Assembly: GCF_039697315.1 (NCBI RefSeq)
Contig: NZ_CP155619.1
Span: 6,488,523-6,552,522 of the forward strand
Length of the DNA: 64,000 nt
Source of the DNA: Pseudomonas abietaniphila
GTDB taxonomy: Bacteria > Pseudomonadota > Gammaproteobacteria > Pseudomonadales > Pseudomonadaceae
Reading direction: 5' to 3'
Shown: one piece after another, positions 61,467-64,000 of the stretch
Layout of the letters: every line of letters begins with the position of its first letter
Numbering within the stretch: the stretch's first letter is position 1
The notes under the pieces: model-generated
Database searches by the model: none
Seen by the model: the letters and a program-made list of their open reading frames with translations, nothing else
What the model was told of the DNA's origin: nothing
Program-made: the position numbers and the translations under genes

Positions 61467-62017
61467 ACGTTTGAATCCTGAATGACTGCTGGTTTGGCGC
61501 CCCACGAAGCCGGGCCGCCTCCGTAGGTGGGGATCGCCAGGATGCCGTGCGTCGGCACGTACATCATGGCCAGGGAGTAACTGATCAGTTCCGCATCGGC
61601 CGGATCGCCGACGATGCCCAGGTACCACGCGGAAATGATGCTGGTGGCCGTGGCCTTGAGCGAGGCATCCGGGTTCGGTTGCGCCAGATACGCGTCGACG
61701 TGGCTGTAACCCTGCGCAGCCACCAGCTGTTTAAGGGCCAGCACGTTGGTGGAAAAATTCGGCGCGCGCTTGTCGAGCGCGGCGTAATACCGGGCCGCCA
61801 GAACCGGGTTGACCGGCCGGCTGACGAGAAACTGCGACAGGGCCACGAAGTCGTCATGTGACGCCTGCGCAGCCATGACCGATTGCCACGGCATGACGCT
61901 GCCCAGCATCGCGGCCAGGCCCAGGGTCACGGAGCCGCGCAGCAGGTTGCGTCGCGAAAATCCTGCCGGGGTGACGGCTGGAGCAGTTGTCTGTGTGTTC
62001 GTCATTGAAGTATCCAT
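61463..62017 (-). CDS. Small (gamma) subunit of the dehydrogenase, Tat-exported
   Basis: The 184-residue protein has a twin-arginine signal (FSRRNLLRGSVTLGLAAMLG, residues 20-39) and then a helical body of the gluconate-2-dehydrogenase subunit 3 / sorbitol dehydrogenase type. It folds around the catalytic subunit, which has no signal of its own, and carries it across the inner membrane. Its start is 3 bases after the cytochrome stop and its end overlaps the catalytic gene, so the three are one operon. Confidence 0.9.
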   Translation of the reverse strand: MDTSMTNTQTTAPAVTPAGFSRRNLLRGSVTLGLAAMLGSVMPWQSVMAAQASHDDFVALSQFLVSRPVNPVLAARYYAALDKRAPNFSTNVLALKQLVAAQGYSHVDAYLAQPNPDASLKATATSIISAWYLGIVGDPADAELISYSLAMMYVPTHGILAIPTYGGGPASWGAKPAVIQDSNV

Positions 62018-62020
62018 TGC

Positions 62021-63391
62021 TCAGGCGCCCTTGCGACGACGGGAGATCAAGGCCATGACGGCCAGGCCGATCAGTACGCACACGAGGATGATGGCCGGGA
62101 TCGTGAACTTCGCCATGACCGCCAGCGGCGCCTTCGGCCCACCTTCCCGGGCGAGCGCAACATCTGCGGCCGTGACGGTCTTGTCGGCATTGCCATAACG
62201 CGACAGCACGTAGTTGGCGACATCGGCGATCTGTTGATCGTTCAGGCGATCGGTGAACAGCGCGTCAGGCCCGAAGCCGGGCATGTCGATTGCCACACCA
62301 TCGACTTCGCGGTGCACGCCATACACGATGGTGGCAATCAGATTGTCGCTGCGGCTCGTCGCGGTGTTGTGAAACAGCGACGGGTACTCTTTGTTGCCCT
62401 GACCGTCAGGCTGGTGACAGTTGGCACACGTGCCACTGAAAATGTGCCAGCCCGGATTGTCTTCCGGCTTGCCACCGCGCAGGGTCAGTTCGTCCACCGA
62501 TGCCTGACCATACTCATGCCGCGCCTTCAGTTCACCGCTGTTGATTGGCGAGGTTTGCAGCAGGTACGCCGCGATGGCTTTCAAGTCTGCGTCGTTCAGA
62601 TGCTGGAGGCTGTTTTCCACCGCTTCGGCCATCGGGCCAGCCGCCTGCGCCTTGCCCTGGACGTGGCCGGTACGCAGATAAGCGACGATCTCATCGGCCG
62701 ACCATGCCCCGATGCCGCTGACCTTGTCGGACGTGATGTTGGGCGCGTACCAACTGCCCAAAGCGCTGCCGGCCAGCGGGCGGCCGTTGTCCGCCGCCAT
62801 CAGGACGTTACGCGGGGTGTGGCAGGTGTCGCAGTGCGCCAGGCCATTGACCAGATAATCGCCGCGATTGACCTCGGCCGACTTTGCCGGGTCCGGCGTG
62901 AAACGCTTCTCGCTGTGGTACAGCGCATTCCAGCCGATCATCGACGCGCGAACATTGAACGGGAAATCGAGGGCGGTTTTCGCAGGCGTCGTATCGACCG
63001 GCTGCACTTCGTGCATGAAGTAGTCGTACAGCGCAGCAATGTCGCTGTCCGTCATTTTCGAGTACGAGGTATAGGGCATCGCCGGGTACAAGTGAGTGCC
63101 ATCGGCGGTCACCCCGTCACGCACCGCGCGCGCAAATTGCGCCTCGGTGTAATCACCGATACCGGCGGTCTTTGATGGCGTGATATTGGTGGAATAAATC
63201 GTTCCCATCGGCGATTCAAGCGGATAACCGCCCGCGAACGCCTTGCCGCCTGGCGCGGTGTGGCAAGCGACGCAGTCCGCCGCGATCGTCAGGCGCTTGC
63301 CGGGTGATGCGCTGGTGTCGAGCGCCTGACCATACGCTGATCCGGCCGTGGCCAGTATCAGCGTGAACATTCCTGCAGCGGCATACCCCAT
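62021..63391 (-). CDS. Tri-haem cytochrome c subunit
   Basis: The 456-residue protein has a signal peptide (residues 1-21), three CxxCH haem sites (CVACH near 40, CDTCH near 187, CANCH near 320) and a C-terminal membrane helix (IPAIILVCVLIGLAVMALIS) with a basic end. This is the membrane cytochrome of gluconate, fructose and glucose dehydrogenases, passing electrons to quinone. Gene order is cytochrome, small subunit, catalytic subunit, different from the Burkholderia order (small, catalytic, cytochrome). Confidence 0.93.
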   Translation of the reverse strand: MGYAAAGMFTLILATAGSAYGQALDTSASPGKRLTIAADCVACHTAPGGKAFAGGYPLESPMGTIYSTNITPSKTAGIGDYTEAQFARAVRDGVTADGTHLYPAMPYTSYSKMTDSDIAALYDYFMHEVQPVDTTPAKTALDFPFNVRASMIGWNALYHSEKRFTPDPAKSAEVNRGDYLVNGLAHCDTCHTPRNVLMAADNGRPLAGSALGSWYAPNITSDKVSGIGAWSADEIVAYLRTGHVQGKAQAAGPMAEAVENSLQHLNDADLKAIAAYLLQTSPINSGELKARHEYGQASVDELTLRGGKPEDNPGWHIFSGTCANCHQPDGQGNKEYPSLFHNTATSRSDNLIATIVYGVHREVDGVAIDMPGFGPDALFTDRLNDQQIADVANYVLSRYGNADKTVTAADVALAREGGPKAPLAVMAKFTIPAIILVCVLIGLAVMALISRRRKGA

Positions 63392-64000
63392 GCTTTTTCC
63401 TTAATCAATGCGACGCAACATGAGCGCAACCCAGGCAACGGCATCTTCTGTTTTTTTCAAGGTGTTGAGCGAACGAGCACTCGTCTTTGTCCATCCTGAA
63501 AACAGGCATATAGTTGTACGATGTCGTATATATCAGGGGAATATTTTCACAGCGTGTAACATTTAGCAACAAGGGAAAGGCCAAATGCCAGCTTTTCGTG
63601 AGTGCGTCAAAAAGGCTCTAGATCAGGCATCAGAAAGATTTTTTGACAGTGATGCAAAAGGAGAACGGTCAATATGCATCAAGACTGTGGGATTATTTGT
63701 TACAAGTCATGAGTGATTTCGGAACGTTTGTGCTCTTTTTTTGGCAGAAATGCTGAATTGATCTGATTTTCAGGAAGAATGGCGGACTGAATCGGAAAAT
63801 ATGCTCAATTTTTCACCACCGAACAGGCTGATGGAAGAGCCACGCGCCATCGTCCGCAATGGCGTTAACGCTTTGAAAGGCTTGTTCTAGAGCATTTTTA
63901 CCCAGAAATACCAAATACCCCTTCAGATGTTGACGTCCCTGCCGAAAGACGTACGACAACCTTTGCAAAGCCTTCCTAGAAACTGTCAGCAGGATGCCCC
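63392..64000. other. Upstream region of the dehydrogenase operon, no firm gene
   Basis: About 600 bases upstream of the cytochrome gene, more AT-rich than the operon. A 43-codon frame at 63585-63716 on the plus strand begins at ATG with AAGGGAAAGG upstream and reads MPAFRECVKKALDQASERFF; it may be a small gene but has no recognisable relatives by eye. No clear operator was seen. Confidence 0.4.

Noticed and set aside
60264..61481. 405-codon frame opposite the GMC dehydrogenase
   Set aside because: Complement of a gene with clear FAD and Fe-S motifs; the antisense text has no domain.
62234..63175. 313-codon frame opposite the cytochrome c gene
   Set aside because: The opposite strand has three CxxCH haem sites and a signal peptide, so this is a shadow.
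1..64000. tRNA, rRNA or CRISPR features
   Set aside because: No CCA-ended cloverleaf, rRNA-like stretch or regularly spaced repeat array was seen in reading.

Overview
The window is from a Pseudomonas chromosome. The evidence is a GC-rich backbone with benABCD, galTARBCD, catRBCA and benR, a folE / short-LOV cluster and an Anr/Fnr-type stress cluster, all typical of the genus. Species cannot be fixed from sequence alone. No tRNA, rRNA or CRISPR array was seen.

Bases 1 to about 11,200 are a mobile island, more AT-rich towards its transposition core. It begins with a gene cut by the left edge. Next come a Phd/YefM-like antitoxin, several small unknown genes, a metallophosphoesterase operon, an XRE regulator and a broken IS5-family transposase. 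The core (5,150-10,602, all minus strand) is a Tn7/Tn5053-like set: TnsB/TniA DDE transposase, TniB AAA+ ATPase, a second AAA-like protein with an altered Walker A lysine, TniQ, and a 196-aa protein of unknown role. Repeats at 10,808-11,190 mark the probable transposon end. The other end was not found and probably lies to the left of the window.

From 11.2 to 24.1 kb there is ordinary chromosome broken by about 2 kb of decayed DNA with a dead MocR-type regulator. It includes several short-chain dehydrogenases, an alpha/beta hydrolase, a DUF1206 membrane protein, a probably light-linked cluster (DCC protein, folE, SDR, short LOV photoreceptor) and an Rrf2 / MFS / SDR group. From 24.1 to 34.7 kb lie benzoate dioxygenase benABCD, with two BenR/XylS-type boxes upstream, and the gallate pathway galT-galA-galR-galB-galC-galD. 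The cat operon with benR sits at 47.4-51.8 kb. Together these turn benzoate into catechol and on to beta-ketoadipate enol-lactone, and gallate into pyruvate and oxaloacetate.

The most interesting system is at 34.7-41.8 kb. It is a tightly overlapping seven-gene operon: thermostable-hemolysin family protein, AMP-dependent acyl ligase, haem-oxygenase-fold putative diiron enzyme, SDR, exported TPR protein, OmpR-type regulator and sensor kinase. A divergent cytochrome b561 gene lies upstream. The shared promoter region carries a 21-bp inverted repeat (18 of 21 matching), and each arm holds two regulator-like half-sites. It looks like a self-regulated pathway acting on an acyl substrate, and I do not recognise it as a described system.

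From 41.9 to 47.4 kb is an oxygen-limitation cluster (alcohol dehydrogenase, GNAT, two universal stress proteins, Fnr-type regulator, ion channel) with several Fnr boxes. The rest holds an SDR, three AraC regulators, a response-regulator/PAS/GGDEF protein, a reverse transsulfuration pair and a three-subunit FAD/3Fe-4S/cytochrome c dehydrogenase.
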